Assembly: GCA_021442155.1 (NCBI GenBank)
Contig: CM038217.1
Coordinates: forward strand, 143,899,643 to 143,963,642
DNA from: Cymbidium sinense
Lineage: Eukaryota; Streptophyta; Magnoliopsida; Asparagales; Orchidaceae
Length of the DNA: 64,000 nucleotides
Direction: 5' to 3'
Every line of letters starts with the position of its first letter. Positions within the stretch are counted from its first letter, which is position 1. Below the pieces are notes generated by a model that ran no database searches, had not been told where the DNA came from, and saw only the letters and a list, made by a program, of their open reading frames with translations. Below, one piece after another: positions 22,601 to 35,689 of the stretch. The position numbers and the translations under genes are program-made.

Positions 22601-24187
22601 TTATAATATCTTGATCCTTTTTTATAAAATTTGAGATAACTCATTTGTGATTCCTAATATGGATTTCATGAAGTGCAGATTGAAAACAAACTCAAAACAT
22701 TGAATTAAATCAAGCAGATCATTTGCTTCACCTCTTTGTTCACTGTTTAAACCATCTTCTATAATTATATCAAGAACATCTATAATAGATCCAAATAAAA
22801 TAAGTATATTTATCAATGCAGCATAATGTGATCCCCAACGCGTATCTCCAGCTCGTTGAAGTGTTATTTCTTGATGTAAACCTCTGCCATCTTGTAGTTT
22901 GCCACTCCTTATTTGCTCAATAACTTTGTTTAATTATCTTTCAAATAAAATTTCTCTCCTTTTGTAAGAACTTCTAACAATATTTATCAAATTAAAAACA
23001 TTATTAAAAAATGTAGCAATCTGAATATGATTTTTAGCCACAACAACTAGTGCTAATTGTAATTGATGAGCAAAATAGTGAATGTAATAAGTTGAATTAT
23101 TTTCTTTCAAGATTAAAGCTTTAATCCATGAAACTCACCATGCACGTTGCTTGCCCCATCATAACCTTGACCACGTATTCGCGATAGACTCAATCCATGC
23201 TTTGAGAAAAGTGCCTCAATAGCACATTTAAGTGTTGAGTAGTTGTTTCACCAACATATACAATACCAAGGAAACACTCAACAATGCAACATCTCTTGTT
23301 AATATAACGAATCGCAATAGACACCTGTTCTTTTCATCGATACATTGCGAGATTCATCTAAAAGAACTGCAAAAAACTCATTACCCAAATCATTGATAAT
23401 AGTATTTGAAGTCTCAATAGCGGTACATGTGTAATATCCTTACGAATTTGAGAGCGGTTAACTTATTATTTCTGGAGCATTTTCAAGAACAACCTTATTA
23501 ATATTTTCATTATGCTTTCGACCAAAAAAAATAAGTTCAAGAAAATTTCTTGATTTTAGAATTCTCGATTCATCATGACCACGAAAAAATCCTTGGCATA
23601 AAAAGCACAATCAATTGTGGCACATAATCGTGTTCTGTAATCCCTTCGATTTTGATCAGAATGTCTTCCATAAGAAAATGCAATGTGTTGATCCTGATTC
23701 ATTAAATCTTTAAATTTTCTTCAAGCAATATTATGGGCACTATTAACTTAGCCAATATGAACTTCAAATCTTTATTTTTTTTCCAATTTTTAAATCCCTT
23801 ATTATCAAAATTATCATCACTTGCTTGTTCACCAATATCAGGTCTATAAAGATAACAAAATAAATAATATGATGTATCTTTTACAATACTGTACTCTAAC
23901 CAACTTTTATATTCATCAAACCATTTTGGATTAAATCTATAATTTATTTCGATTTGTGTTTGAGGAAATTCATGATCACGAGGTTGACATGATCCTTTTG
24001 AAGATATGCTCTTAACTTATCCGATCATTAGGATGATACTCGAAATTTTCTTCTTAATATAGGATCTGCTATAATATCTTGTACGTTAAATTCTGTGCGC
24101 ACTTGTTTATATTTTGTATTACTACTTTTTAAGATGTGAATAAGCGGACTCATCTTGTTCAATCTTTCTTTTAAAATATCGCTCCAT
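22601..24187 (-). pseudogene. hAT transposase, N-terminal and central parts (TTF zinc finger, DUF4371-like)
   Basis: On the minus strand the protein starts at an ATG (24187-24185) with MERYFKRK, the standard start of zinc-finger MYM-type-1-like plant hAT proteins. The conserved blocks appear in order across several frames: a TTF-type finger region (about 23990-23550); FFRGHDESRI and NFLELIFFGRKH; AIEALFSKHGLSLSRIRGQG followed by YDGASNVHGEF; LQRAGDTRWGSHY; VLDIIIEDGLNSEQRGEAN; GITNELSQIL near 22622. Multiple frameshifts and stops make it inactive. After GITNELSQ a frameshift leads to KKDQDIINA and then the insertion at 22595. The rest of the gene lies at 14812-15552. Confidence 0.88.
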
Positions 24188-24291
24188 ATCTAATTAAAAG
24201 AACAGATTAAAATACTGATGTAAAGTCTTGAAGATTAATATGCATAAAAAATGAGAAGATATGCTTTTGAACATATTTCAAAAAATAAAAT

Positions 24292-24465
24292 AAAGGCACA
24301 CTTTCGGCCTTTTCTAAAAAAAATAATTTCTTAAAATAAAGGCACACAGTCGGCCTGTACCTGAAAAATAAATCAATAGTATTTTTTAATAAAGTCACAC
24401 CGTCGGCCTTTATTAAGAAATAATAAATCAATAAATTTTTAAAAAAGGCACACTTTCAACCTTTA
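24292..24465. repeat. Four short dispersed-tandem repeats in the hAT leader
   Basis: AAAGGCACAC..TCGGCCTTT-like units start at 24292, 24338, 24391 and 24444 (spacing 46, 53, 53). Each unit is itself a weak inverted repeat (AAAGGC...GCCTTT) separated by A/T-rich DNA. They lie upstream of the transposase ATG, in the probable intron or leader. Confidence 0.7.
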
Positions 24466-25640
24466 TTAAATAAAAAATATTCACATACCTTAATTGATTG
24501 TGAAGACTGTTCCATAAAGAAATATTTCTGAATGTTCTGTTCTTCTAAGATCATAATATAAAGCATATAAGTAACAATTAAATATACAAAAATAAATAAA
24601 TAAATATTAGTACCCATGCAAGGTGTGTGTAAGTTGAAAAGAAATAATGAATGACAGTTAATATTTTCATAAACATACATAACACAAAATAAAGCTTAAG
24701 TTGACTCATCTAAATAGAAATTTAACTTTAATTTTCCATATGCAATTCTTTAATAAACTAAATATTAAATTAACAGAATCGACTAGAACAAATCAACTCA
24801 AACTCTCAATCCTAAAAACAATATTTCCCAGCTATATGCAAGAAAGATTAAGCACAAATAACATCAGAATCATTATCCACCACTTAGAGTAATAGAAATG
24901 CAAAAAAAAAAAGAAAGAAAGAAACGGCTTTCCTATGTATCGAAAAGAAACTTTGAGGAAAAGAAACTCGATTTCCAAAAAAGAAAACTAGCAATCAAAT
25001 CGAGCAGAGAAAAAAATACAAATCATTCAAAAGATACAAAGGCAACAAAATGAGAAAGAAATAAAAAGGAGAGATGTTCTTGGCTACCTCTCAAACGCCT
25101 TCACAGGATTCAGAGAAGCAGAAGCGCGTCGATCAACAAACCATCGAAAAAAGCCAGCTAACGAAAGGCTTCAAAATAGAAAAAAAAAATGAAGAAAACA
25201 AAAGACCTAATTCGACCCCTTTCAAAATCGAAACATCAAGTTCTCTTTGATTTTTGGTTAATTAATCACAAGTTCACAACACAATACCAAATACCCTAAA
25301 ATCAATAACCGAACATAGTGAGAAAACATGGTATTGACTAACGTAACAGTGGCAAATCGAAATCAAACAAAACCTAGCAAGTAAATAAAAAATGATCGGA
25401 CTTCAGAATTCAAAACAAATTATTTCAAAGATCAAACAACAGAGTGAGTGAGAGAATAAGAGAGCACCTGAAGAGCAAAGGATGAAAAAGATCTCAGCTT
25501 CCTCGCGCAAAGTAAACTGGAGAAGGATGAAAGCAGATATAAACAAGGAAGCGCAGGGAATGAATAGCCAGTGGCGGAGCCGCGGAGGGAGGAAAGACGA
25601 GCCGACGAGGGTTTGGAAATTGGAATGACGAGAGTTCCTA
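24466..25640 (-). other. 5' leader and promoter region of the hAT transposase gene
   Basis: There is no coding frame. On the minus strand a TATA-like TTTATATCTGC (near 25540) precedes a pyrimidine-rich leader. A possible splice donor follows (CTTCAG|GTGCTC, about 25474-25463), implying a non-coding first exon and an intron before the ATG at 24187. This is inference from layout only. Confidence 0.4.
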
Positions 25641-25667
25641 ATCGGCTAATCCCTTAATTAACGCATC

Positions 25668-25727
25668 GCGTGTGGTGGTCCAGTGGGGGCACGTGCCCCC
25701 AGTGCCCCCACACTAGCTCCGCCCCTG
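25668..25727 (-). repeat. hAT 5' terminus with 18-bp perfect palindrome
   Basis: The terminus reads CAGGGGCGGAGCTAGTG on the minus strand. Inside it lies TGGGGGCACGTGCCCCCA (25684-25701), a perfect palindrome centred on CACGTG. It is preceded on the minus strand by a further GTGGGGGCACT copy. It is probably a transposase-binding or G-box-like promoter site at the element end. Confidence 0.8.
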
Positions 25728-25955
25728 CTCCCCCTATTAAAAAAGTTCATATATTTCTTTTATTCATAAAATTAAATGAAAATGTTGATTAGATTCAATT
25801 GATCCAATATAATTGGAACGTTATTTTGTGAATTAATGTAAAACTTGGTGGTAATCTTCTATTATGGGATTTTAATGAATCTTCTTAGAAATTATATTTA
25901 TATTTTCATATGTTTTTTTTACTTGTTTAAAAATTATGCCAATTATCATGATTAT

Positions 25956-28377
<2,422 letters not shown>

Positions 28378-28385
28378 GCTTCAAG

Positions 28386-28570
28386 CTATGATGCACACAC
28401 AGGACAGCGAATATAATACATACAACACGCATTAAGACACTTCTATTTTTAAAAATAGGACACACGCATTTTAATATTATAATAATAATTAAGAATAATA
28501 TGTATAAAATAAATAAAAAAATACTAAAAAATAAGTCATTTAACTAAAAATTTTAAATTAATTACTTAAG

Positions 28571-28622
<52 letters not shown>

Positions 28623-28936
28623 ATTTTAATGAATAAAATTTATTATTAATTCTAAATTTATAAATTTTAATAATTTTAATTATTTATAATAAATATATCT
28701 TATTATTTTCTCTTTTTAGCTCAAATATCATTCTCTAAATTTCTAAAACTCTCTACAATAATTTAAAATATAATAAACTATATTAAAAATATTTTTTATA
28801 TAATTTTAATTCAATTATTTAGGATACTCGTATCTCTTTAATTTTTTAATATTATTTTAATTTTTAATCGGAATACGTTCGAGGCATGTAGCTGTTTCGA
28901 CATGTTGACACTATACCTAATTAGAGTGCATCATAG
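28386..28936. mobile_element. 551-bp hAT-type MITE with 8-bp TSD
   Basis: Terminal inverted repeats CTATGATGCAC and GTGCATCATAG match over 11 bases. They are flanked by GCTTCAAG at 28378-28385 and 28937-28944, a perfect 8-bp duplication. The core is AT-rich and includes a TA microsatellite (28576-28618). There is no coding capacity. The ends resemble the common plant CTATGAAGCAC MITE group. Confidence 0.88.
28576..28618. repeat. (AT)n microsatellite
   Basis: About 21 AT units inside the 551-bp MITE. Confidence 0.95.
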
Positions 28937-29246
28937 GCTTCAAGTTATATATAATATCATATTAGTTAGACCTTCAGTTAACATGTGCACTTTAAAATAA
29001 CCAACATCACTTTTGGTAGGTGACACAATGTTTGACCTTTTACCCATCAATCAATGGTTTTACCTACTTGAAATGGCTTATATTAGCCCATTTCAGTGAG
29101 CCAATTTAGTGATTATTTTGTGTCACTTAAATGTCTACAAACTCATTACCATTTCTTTCTTTGAGAAAGCTAATATTACGTTGGGTTCATCAAATCAAAA
29201 TTAAACTTAATGATTAATATAGTATAATCTTTTTCACTAATTTAGG

Positions 29247-29649
29247 TCCTATTTGGAATCAATTTTTTTTTTTTCTATTTATATTTTTAAGAAACAGAAA
29301 AAAGAAATAAAACATATTTGTTTATCTATTTTATTATTTTTATTTTTCTGTTTTGAAATAAATTTATTTTTTGTTTTAAAAAATACTAAAAATATATAAA
29401 ACCTATTTTTATTTGTTTTTAAAACACTCGTCATATTTTTCAGATTTTTAAGGATTTAAATTTGATTTTTTATCTTTCAAATTATATTATATTATATTAT
29501 TAATTTTAATTAATTTAATCTAACAAGATTTATCTTGAATGCAGGATAATAATAGATTAATTTTAATATATCATGTATGTTTATATATATAATATAAATT
29601 TGAATTTAGATATTATTTTTTGATTAATTCTAATTAAATTTAACTTGAT

Positions 29650-29690
<41 letters not shown>

Positions 29691-30064
29691 TTAACTTACT
29701 TTATCAATAATTATAAAGAAGATTTACATACATACCACACAAATCTTATATATTTACATATCTAACATCTAAAATTAGATATTTATTTATCTAATATATT
29801 TTTATTTTATTTTAAAATTAAAAAAATATAAAGTGGTCCCAAGTTTCCTTAGAGTAATAATTAATTTCATTATTTTATTTTTTCCATTAAAATTTTTTAA
29901 AAATAACAACTAAACATGTTTTTTTATTTTTTATTTTTTAAAACAAAAATTCATATAAATATCAAACATGCTTTTGTTTTCACATAAAACAAAAAATAAA
30001 AAACAAAAAAAAAAACTGAAAAAAATAATAATAAAAAGCAGAAAGTGATCCCAAGCATCCCATT
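29247..30064. mobile_element. AT-rich MITE-like element with imperfect inverted ends
   Basis: The left end GTCCTATTTGGAATCAATTT pairs imperfectly with the complement of the right end (GGGATGCTTGGGATCACTTT). The interior consists of mirrored A/T-rich text (TTTATTTTTCTG / AACAAAAAATAAAAAACA), so the single strand would fold back. It includes an (AAT)12 run. No convincing target duplication was found. It belongs to the same loose family as 7036-7290 and 61076-61245. Confidence 0.5.
29655..29690. repeat. (AAT)n microsatellite
   Basis: Twelve AAT units. Confidence 0.95.
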
Positions 30065-30579
30065 AAAGTCCTAAAATATTTTAATATTTCTATTTTTTTT
30101 TAAATTATGAAAATTAAATTTTACATGTGGAAATTAGTATTTTTACCATTAGCTTTTCACAATAAATGGTTTCTAGTATTTATAAACCTCTTAACTTATT
30201 AAACTATATTATAGCTATTAGAAAACTACAAAATTAAAATTTTCTGTTTTTGGTAACTCCCCAATGACTAGAAAACAGGTGATGGTGAAATTCAGCGGTT
30301 AATGTAATAATAAGAACTTTATTAAATTAATGCTTGAAGGGCTGCGACCAAAATGCAGGAATGGAAGGTTACTGAAAATTATGAGAGTTTTCGTTTTGAA
30401 GTGTAGCCTAGATTTGGAAACTCTGTTATAAAGCATTGAACTGTAGTTCTATTGTAAAATTTTTAAAAAATATTAATTTAAATTAAATTTTTATTTTCTA
30501 AATAGTTTAATACATAAATGATGCACTTGTCTTTACCATCATATCTTTTCATCAATCATAGATCATATTGTAGTCAAGA
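30065..30579. other. AT-rich intergenic DNA, nothing recognised
   Basis: No coding or repeat structure was seen. Confidence 0.35.
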
Positions 30580-30717
30580 TAAATCTCTAAGGAACTGTTG
30601 GTTGAATGAAAAAAAATTTATTACATTTTTTTCAGTGAAAAATGAAATATTAATATTTAGTGGGCTAAAAAAGAAATATAATTTCTTTCTCGCCATTTAG
30701 TTCGAATCCAAACAGCC
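30580..30717. mobile_element. Short MITE-like element
   Basis: GGAACTGTTGGTTGAATG at the left pairs with the complement of CGAATCCAAACAGCCGC at the right (GCGGCTGTTTGGATTCG). Such ends are common in plant hAT/PIF MITEs. The core is 100 bases of AT-rich DNA. No target duplication was confirmed. Confidence 0.4.
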
Positions 30718-31419
30718 GCACCTGTTTGACCGCTTGCTGTCATCGCTGCACGCCGCCATCATCGCCCGTCGCTGCCGGTCGCCACTCGCCGTCAATATTA
30801 TATTAATTTTATTTTATTCAAATCAAATATCAAAAAAATTCTCAAATAAATATCTATTCTTGTTTGAGATTTCTTTACTACATATTACACAATTAGAAGG
30901 TTGTGATTTTACTTTACCTGTGTTCTTGGCTAGCAATATTATTTGGAGAGAAATAAAAACTAGGGTTGGCATTGTTGTTGAGATGAAAGTTCATGTAGCT
31001 TATAAATTGAGAAGGTGAAATTAAAAGGAGAATTGACCTTTAGAGGTTTGTGAGATACTTAAGGCCTATTTGAAATCAAGTTTATTTTATAAATTTATTT
31101 TTATTTTTATATTATTTTTAAAAATATTTGTTTTGGTGTAGTTTTTAGGCATACTTATTTTTCATTTTTAAAAATATATTATATTATTTTAAAAGCATTC
31201 AAAAAATATATTTTTTTAATAATTTCAAAATTAACTATGGCTATTAGCTATCCATCACTAGTAGCCACTCTAGTCTGCCACTATAGGCCACCCATCGTCG
31301 GTGGCTACTGCCAGTGCTCAAAGCAAGTAGTAATTGTCGCTTGCCATTGTAGAACTACCATCACTAATAGTTCCAACCAGCTGTAATCGCTGTATATCAT
31401 CTGATATGACCCAAAATAC
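30718..31419. other. Non-coding intergenic DNA
   Basis: It contains a short GC-rich stretch (30715-30795), a partial copy of the AT-rich MITE family (31066-31215, GGCCTATTTGAAATCAAG) and a GCCAC-rich segment near 31250-31400. No gene was recognised. Confidence 0.35.
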
Positions 31420-32240
31420 TTAGAATAACGAGGATTAACTTCAATAATCATGGATAATATTACGCGAAATTACAAGATCACACTCATTGTAAGCAGAGAA
31501 ATTAGCAAACTACAAAGATAGACTTATATGACATTCTGCTAATGGCTAAATCACAGCATTCCGAGCCTCACGCAAGTAATACCGAGCAATTATGCGGAAC
31601 AAATAAGCTCAGGAAGAATAGAATCAATCGAAGACAAGAAGAGTTCTTGACTAAGATAAGATATAACTACCTGCAGCAAAACATAAAGAAATCCTCCAAA
31701 TGTAATTAGTTACCAATGTAAAGAAAGCATAGATCAGGCTGGGCAGAGACTATAAATAGAGTAAGACAAGCGTGGATGTAATCAAGCAAACTTCTTTTCT
31801 CATCTTCTCTTCTCCTTCTTCCTCTGAGTTATTCTCCAACTTTTCTCACCGGGAACATCCAGTTCTCCAGGAAAACCCTAGGTTTTCTCCTCTCTCCGAC
31901 CTCTTTTCCTTTCTCAGAGTGTCTGAGCGTCGAAAGAAAAACAAAGATAGGGTTAAAGCAAACTTCTCACGGAAGATTCATCAGATGGCTAGAAACCAGC
32001 CACAACAATCTCCATCAACGGCTCAAATCCCCTTCCGGTTATCAACTAGGCAATGGATTCCACTTTGGACGAAGGATCGGTGCAAATCAAGGCCGTGAAG
32101 GAGAATCAAGTGATCTATCTGGGCAAGAAGGAATACAGCGTGATCGGCAGCTGAGGCGCGTTGAACCCAATCCTTATTCCCTGATCAAGTCGGGTTCATT
32201 CCACTTAGATAGGGTTCAATTAACCCAAACTGGAACCTAT
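31405..32240 (+). promoter_or_regulatory. Promoter and leader-like segment of unidentified origin
   Basis: A TGATATGACCCAAAATACTT start resembles an LTR edge. A good TATA box (GACTATAAATAGAG, 31748-31761) is followed by a pyrimidine-rich leader and an open stretch (31772-32098). In another frame a continuing open stretch runs to about 32300. The translated text is basic and Gln/Arg-rich but matches no family I know. It could be the 5' part of an LTR retrotransposon or another reverse-transcribing element, or a decayed promoter. No primer-binding site was recognised. Confidence 0.35.
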
Positions 32241-32710
32241 CATCATCACTGGCCACCTTTGTCACTGTCATCACCACATAAACATAAGAAGAATAAAATA
32301 GTAGATATCTTGATTTTTTTTCCTTTTGTGTGGTCTTATTAATTCGTAATAGTTTCATGACGTTCAGTTAGATGGGTGACGCTCGAACCATCTTTATTTT
32401 TAGTTTGATGATTTTGTGCACTTTGATTTATAGAATTTCTATGTGCTTTGAACAATAATGATTGTTGAATGACCCAACTATATTTTATTCCTTACTATTA
32501 TTTCATATTTAGAGATGGTACTCTGAATCACCGGCTGAGTATGGAGACAAACTCCTTCGCAAATATTACACTATGAACCTAATCAGTTCCCCTTCCTTTA
32601 TTTCTTTGATATCAATTTTTTGTATTATTTATTTTTCTTATATAGACATTTATATTTGTTGCTTTTTTTCCTTGATTTATGCACGCCAATTATAATTTTC
32701 ATTACCCTTC
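32241..32710. other. Spacer before the LTR row, nothing recognised
   Basis: AT-rich, no frame or RNA gene. Confidence 0.35.
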
Positions 32711-32715
32711 ATTAT

Positions 32716-33533
32716 TGATATATCACTGAAAACTCTACTAGTTGAAGCACGAAATATGATATCGAAAGCAATATAATTTTGAGTCGAGACTAGCTCAGAT
32801 CATGCACTTAAAATATAATTGAAAACTTTGGGATATCAGTCGGATCCCTAAATAGCTCATAAATATGGAGTATTTATAGTTAAATCAAGCGTCTTGCAAT
32901 TGAATAATCACCTAAGATCAATTAATTACTTCATTTGAGCATTCAAATACTTAAAATATATCAGATCAGAAACAAATCAATCGATGGTTGGATTTTGCTT
33001 GTATTCGTGATACTCCCATAAACTATAACTAACCCCTCATTCTTCACATGAGGGGGGGAGGGAGAGAGAGAATCTCAAAGCATTCGGTCACCATCCATCG
33101 CCGGATCGCCACCACGCCGCCGTTTGCCACCACCGCCATCTCATCGCCCGGCGCCACCACTGTTTGGTCGCCTCCGGTCATGGATCGCGCTTGCCAGCTT
33201 GCATCACCGTAGACCATGGTTCACCATCGCATCTTTGGTTTTCATCATCACTCCACCTCACGCAGGTCTTACTAATCCAATGAAGCTTGTCACAAAACTT
33301 ATTCTTATAAGCTATCTTTCTCCAACTTTGAAGAAAGGATAATAATTGTAAGAGAGGCTGATATAATGAAATTATTTTTTAAGTTAGCTACGCCTCATGA
33401 TTTTTCCCTTGTTGAGTTTTTCACGTAAAAATCCTGAGGTCTCTCAAACTCTTTTGTTGTGTGTGTGAAACTTTTGTACAATGCTAAGACATTGAATTCT
33501 CATACTCTACTGACCCGAATCTTTCTGCATGCA
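32716..33533 (+). repeat. LTR 0 of the gypsy-type LTR family
   Basis: It starts TGATATATCACTGAAAACTC and ends CTTTCTGCATGCA, with ATTAT before and ATAAT after (5-bp duplication with one change). It contains the shared boxes GCACTTAAAATATAATTG, GGAGTATTTATAGTTAAATC, CATTTGAGCATTCAAATAC and the downstream CCTCATTCTTCACATGAGG hairpin. The CGCCACCACGCC-rich segment lies at 33085-33200 and TTTTTCACGTAAAAATCC near the end. It is a solo LTR or a remnant of a tandem set. Confidence 0.75.
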
Positions 33534-33591
33534 ATAATCCTATTATTTTCCTTTAATATAATTAATCTTGTGCTCTCATCTTTCTCAAAAT

Positions 33592-33609
33592 AATAATAAT
33601 AATAATAAT
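33592..33609. repeat. (AAT)n spacer between LTR 0 and LTR 1
   Basis: Six AAT units precede the start of LTR 1. A very similar CAAAATAATAATAATAAT spacer precedes LTR 2 at 45964-45981. Confidence 0.9.
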
Positions 33610-34001
33610 TAATATGTCATTGAAAAATCTTCTAGTTAAAGCATGAATCTTGATGTATGTATTATTGAATATCACTTAGAATCAAAATTTTAATCTTTCA
33701 AACTCTCTTTTGATCATCATAGAGATGATATAAAATACTTTGATTAGATCAAAAGTAATCCGATCCTGAGACCAGAGTAGCCCAGAATCAAGCACTTAAA
33801 ATATAATTGAAAACTTTGTGATATCATTCGGATCCAATATGAAATATTTATAGTCAAATCGAGCGTCTTGATAAACCGAATCTAACAAGCCTAAGATCTC
33901 TTAATTATAACTTTATTTGATTATTCAATTACTTAAAATACATCAGATAATTAACGAGATCATTTTGAGCTGTCCGATAGAGCGGTTCGGATTTTGCGTG
34001 T
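33610..34001 (+). repeat. LTR 1, left half (interrupted by the gypsy element)
   Basis: It starts TAATATGTCATTGAAAAATC and runs through the shared LTR boxes up to GCGGTTCGGATTTTGCGTGT. The text resumes at 45238 (CATGTATTTACAAG). Other copies in the family read through this point as TTTTGCATGTATTT, so the two halves belong together. The last five bases, CGTGT, are one copy of the target duplication of the inserted element. Confidence 0.85.
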
Positions 34002-34803
34002 TGTTGCATGCTAAAACTTATAATGGTAGAATAAAACTTCACGTCTTAACTTCGTTGAGAAATCCAGCAAGTATGCAGATAGTTGAAAAGAGAATAAGAA
34101 ACTCCAAAATTTTTCATGGAAAAACCCAAGAAAGAGGGTAAAAAATCATGGGGCCTAGCCCAATAAAAATGCTTCACTATATATCTGCTTTGGAGTATAG
34201 AGTTTAAGTCTTCCCGACAATGGGATTACAAGATTGCATGTAAGAAATCTTAATAATGGAAATTCAGTCGGACCACACATGCACGGTAGTTGGTATGGGT
34301 TGTTGTGGCGGTATAATTGGCGATCGGCGACAACATAGTGATAATGACTTCAACTTAACTCTCCAATTTCTCCCAAGTTCCTCTAGCTCCTTTCCCCTTC
34401 ATGATAATGGGGTTATTTATAGGATTACGAGGAGAGGATCATTAGTCAAATCTCAAAACACTCCACGGTATATATATATCAATTCATTTGATCATAGATA
34501 GTTTTTTGTTGATTTGACCATCCAAATGATCTTCGATTTGAGTGATCTTAGGCTCGTTGGATTTGTCTGGTCGAGCCGCTCGATTTGATTATAAGCGCAT
34601 CAAATTTGTAAGTCATTTGATCATCGAATTGGTGTCTCGAAGTTTTCATATGTAGCTTCTGGGCTTGATTTGAGCTTATTTTGGCTCAATTTGATCCGAT
34701 CCTAGTATTATTAGACTCATCCCATTGAGTCGTTGAATTTGATTGAATATATGTTTTAACTTGAAATTTATGTTTTATTTATAAATTTTAGAGGGATATA
34801 TCA
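34002..34803 (-). repeat. 3' LTR of the Tat-type element
   Basis: On the plus strand it starts TGTTGCATGCTAAAACTTAT and ends GAGGGATATATCA, giving TG...CA ends in element orientation. It matches the 44400-45237 LTR throughout, with a few dozen substitutions and indels (802 versus 838 bases). That indicates a fairly old insertion. Confidence 0.92.
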
Positions 34804-34825
34804 TTTGTCCACCTATTTTTTGATA
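34804..34825 (-). other. Polypurine tract next to the 3' LTR
   Basis: Read on the minus strand, AAAAAATAGGTGGACAAA lies directly before the LTR start TGATATATCC. This is the expected position and purine bias for the plus-strand primer of reverse transcription. Confidence 0.6.
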
Positions 34826-35086
34826 CAAAAATTCATTTTATTCAAAAATATATAAAATCACTTTAAGTGAAAATTATTAGGATATAAAAAATATATATTA
34901 TGTATATCAAATTTATTTATTTATTAATTAATTAATTATTAATATTTATTTATTTTATTTTATATGTATAAAGTAATTTATAAATATATAAATATATAAA
35001 TTATTTTATATTATTATATATGTTTTGGGTGGCTGTTTGATTTAAAAGAGAGAGGCCACGGGCCCTCGATATTATTTTTTTAGCAT

Positions 35087-35117
<31 letters not shown>

Positions 35118-35689
35118 GGCAGTGAGCTCTATATTTTTTTCTCATTTTAATGTGTGAAAGTAGATGAAAAAATATATTTTTTTGTTTAATTTATTTTCTA
35201 AGAAGATGATAATTTTTTTTAATAAAGAATATAAAGAATTCTTTTTTTATATAAATATGAATAAATTTCTGTTCTCTCTTTTTTTAAGAATAAGAAAAGT
35301 TTTTATTTATTATTATTATTTTTTTAATGAGAAATGTCAATAAATTTTTTTATTTAAAATATGAATAATTTTCTCTTCTTTTTTTTTATGAAGATGAAAA
35401 GTTTTTGTTTAATGAGATATATGAAAAGGTTTTTTTTTAAAAAATTTTAATGAATAATATGAAGAGTTTTTTTTATTTAAAATATGAATAACTTTCTCTT
35501 ATTCTTTTTTATGAAGATAATTTTTTTTAATGAGATATATGAAGAGGTTTTCTTTTTAAATGAGAAATATGAAGAGTTTTCTTCATTATTTATTTTATTA
35601 TTTTTTATTTTTTAAAAGAATTTGAAGATTCATTTTTTCTAGTATAAATACTACAAGGGGTAATGAAAATTTGCACATTACTTTCTTTA
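34826..35689. other. T/A-rich non-coding part of the Tat-type element
   Basis: It includes a (GA)13 run (35088-35114) and repeated TGAGATATATGAAGAG / TGAGAAATATGAAGAG phrases (35400-35580). No coding capacity. Confidence 0.5.

Larger units (their letters stand above)
14678..25727 (-). mobile_element. Decayed autonomous-type hAT transposon with a nested 7-kb LTR insertion
   Basis: The right (5') end is clear: on the minus strand it starts CAGGGGCGGAGCTAGTG and is followed by a GC-rich palindrome. The left (3') end is inferred at the T9GAGTGGGCC motif (14681-14697). There CTCCCCTA (14670-14677) resembles CTCCCCCT (25728-25735) beyond the right end, a likely 8-bp target duplication with small changes. 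Inside lie a non-coding leader, a broken transposase gene and the 15558-22595 insertion. The left terminus has probably lost its CAGGGGCGGA. Confidence 0.65.

Noticed and set aside
31772..32098. A host gene first exon
   Set aside because: No homologous protein, no clear splice donor leading to a further exon, and the start looks like an LTR edge; kept only as an unassigned leader-like segment.
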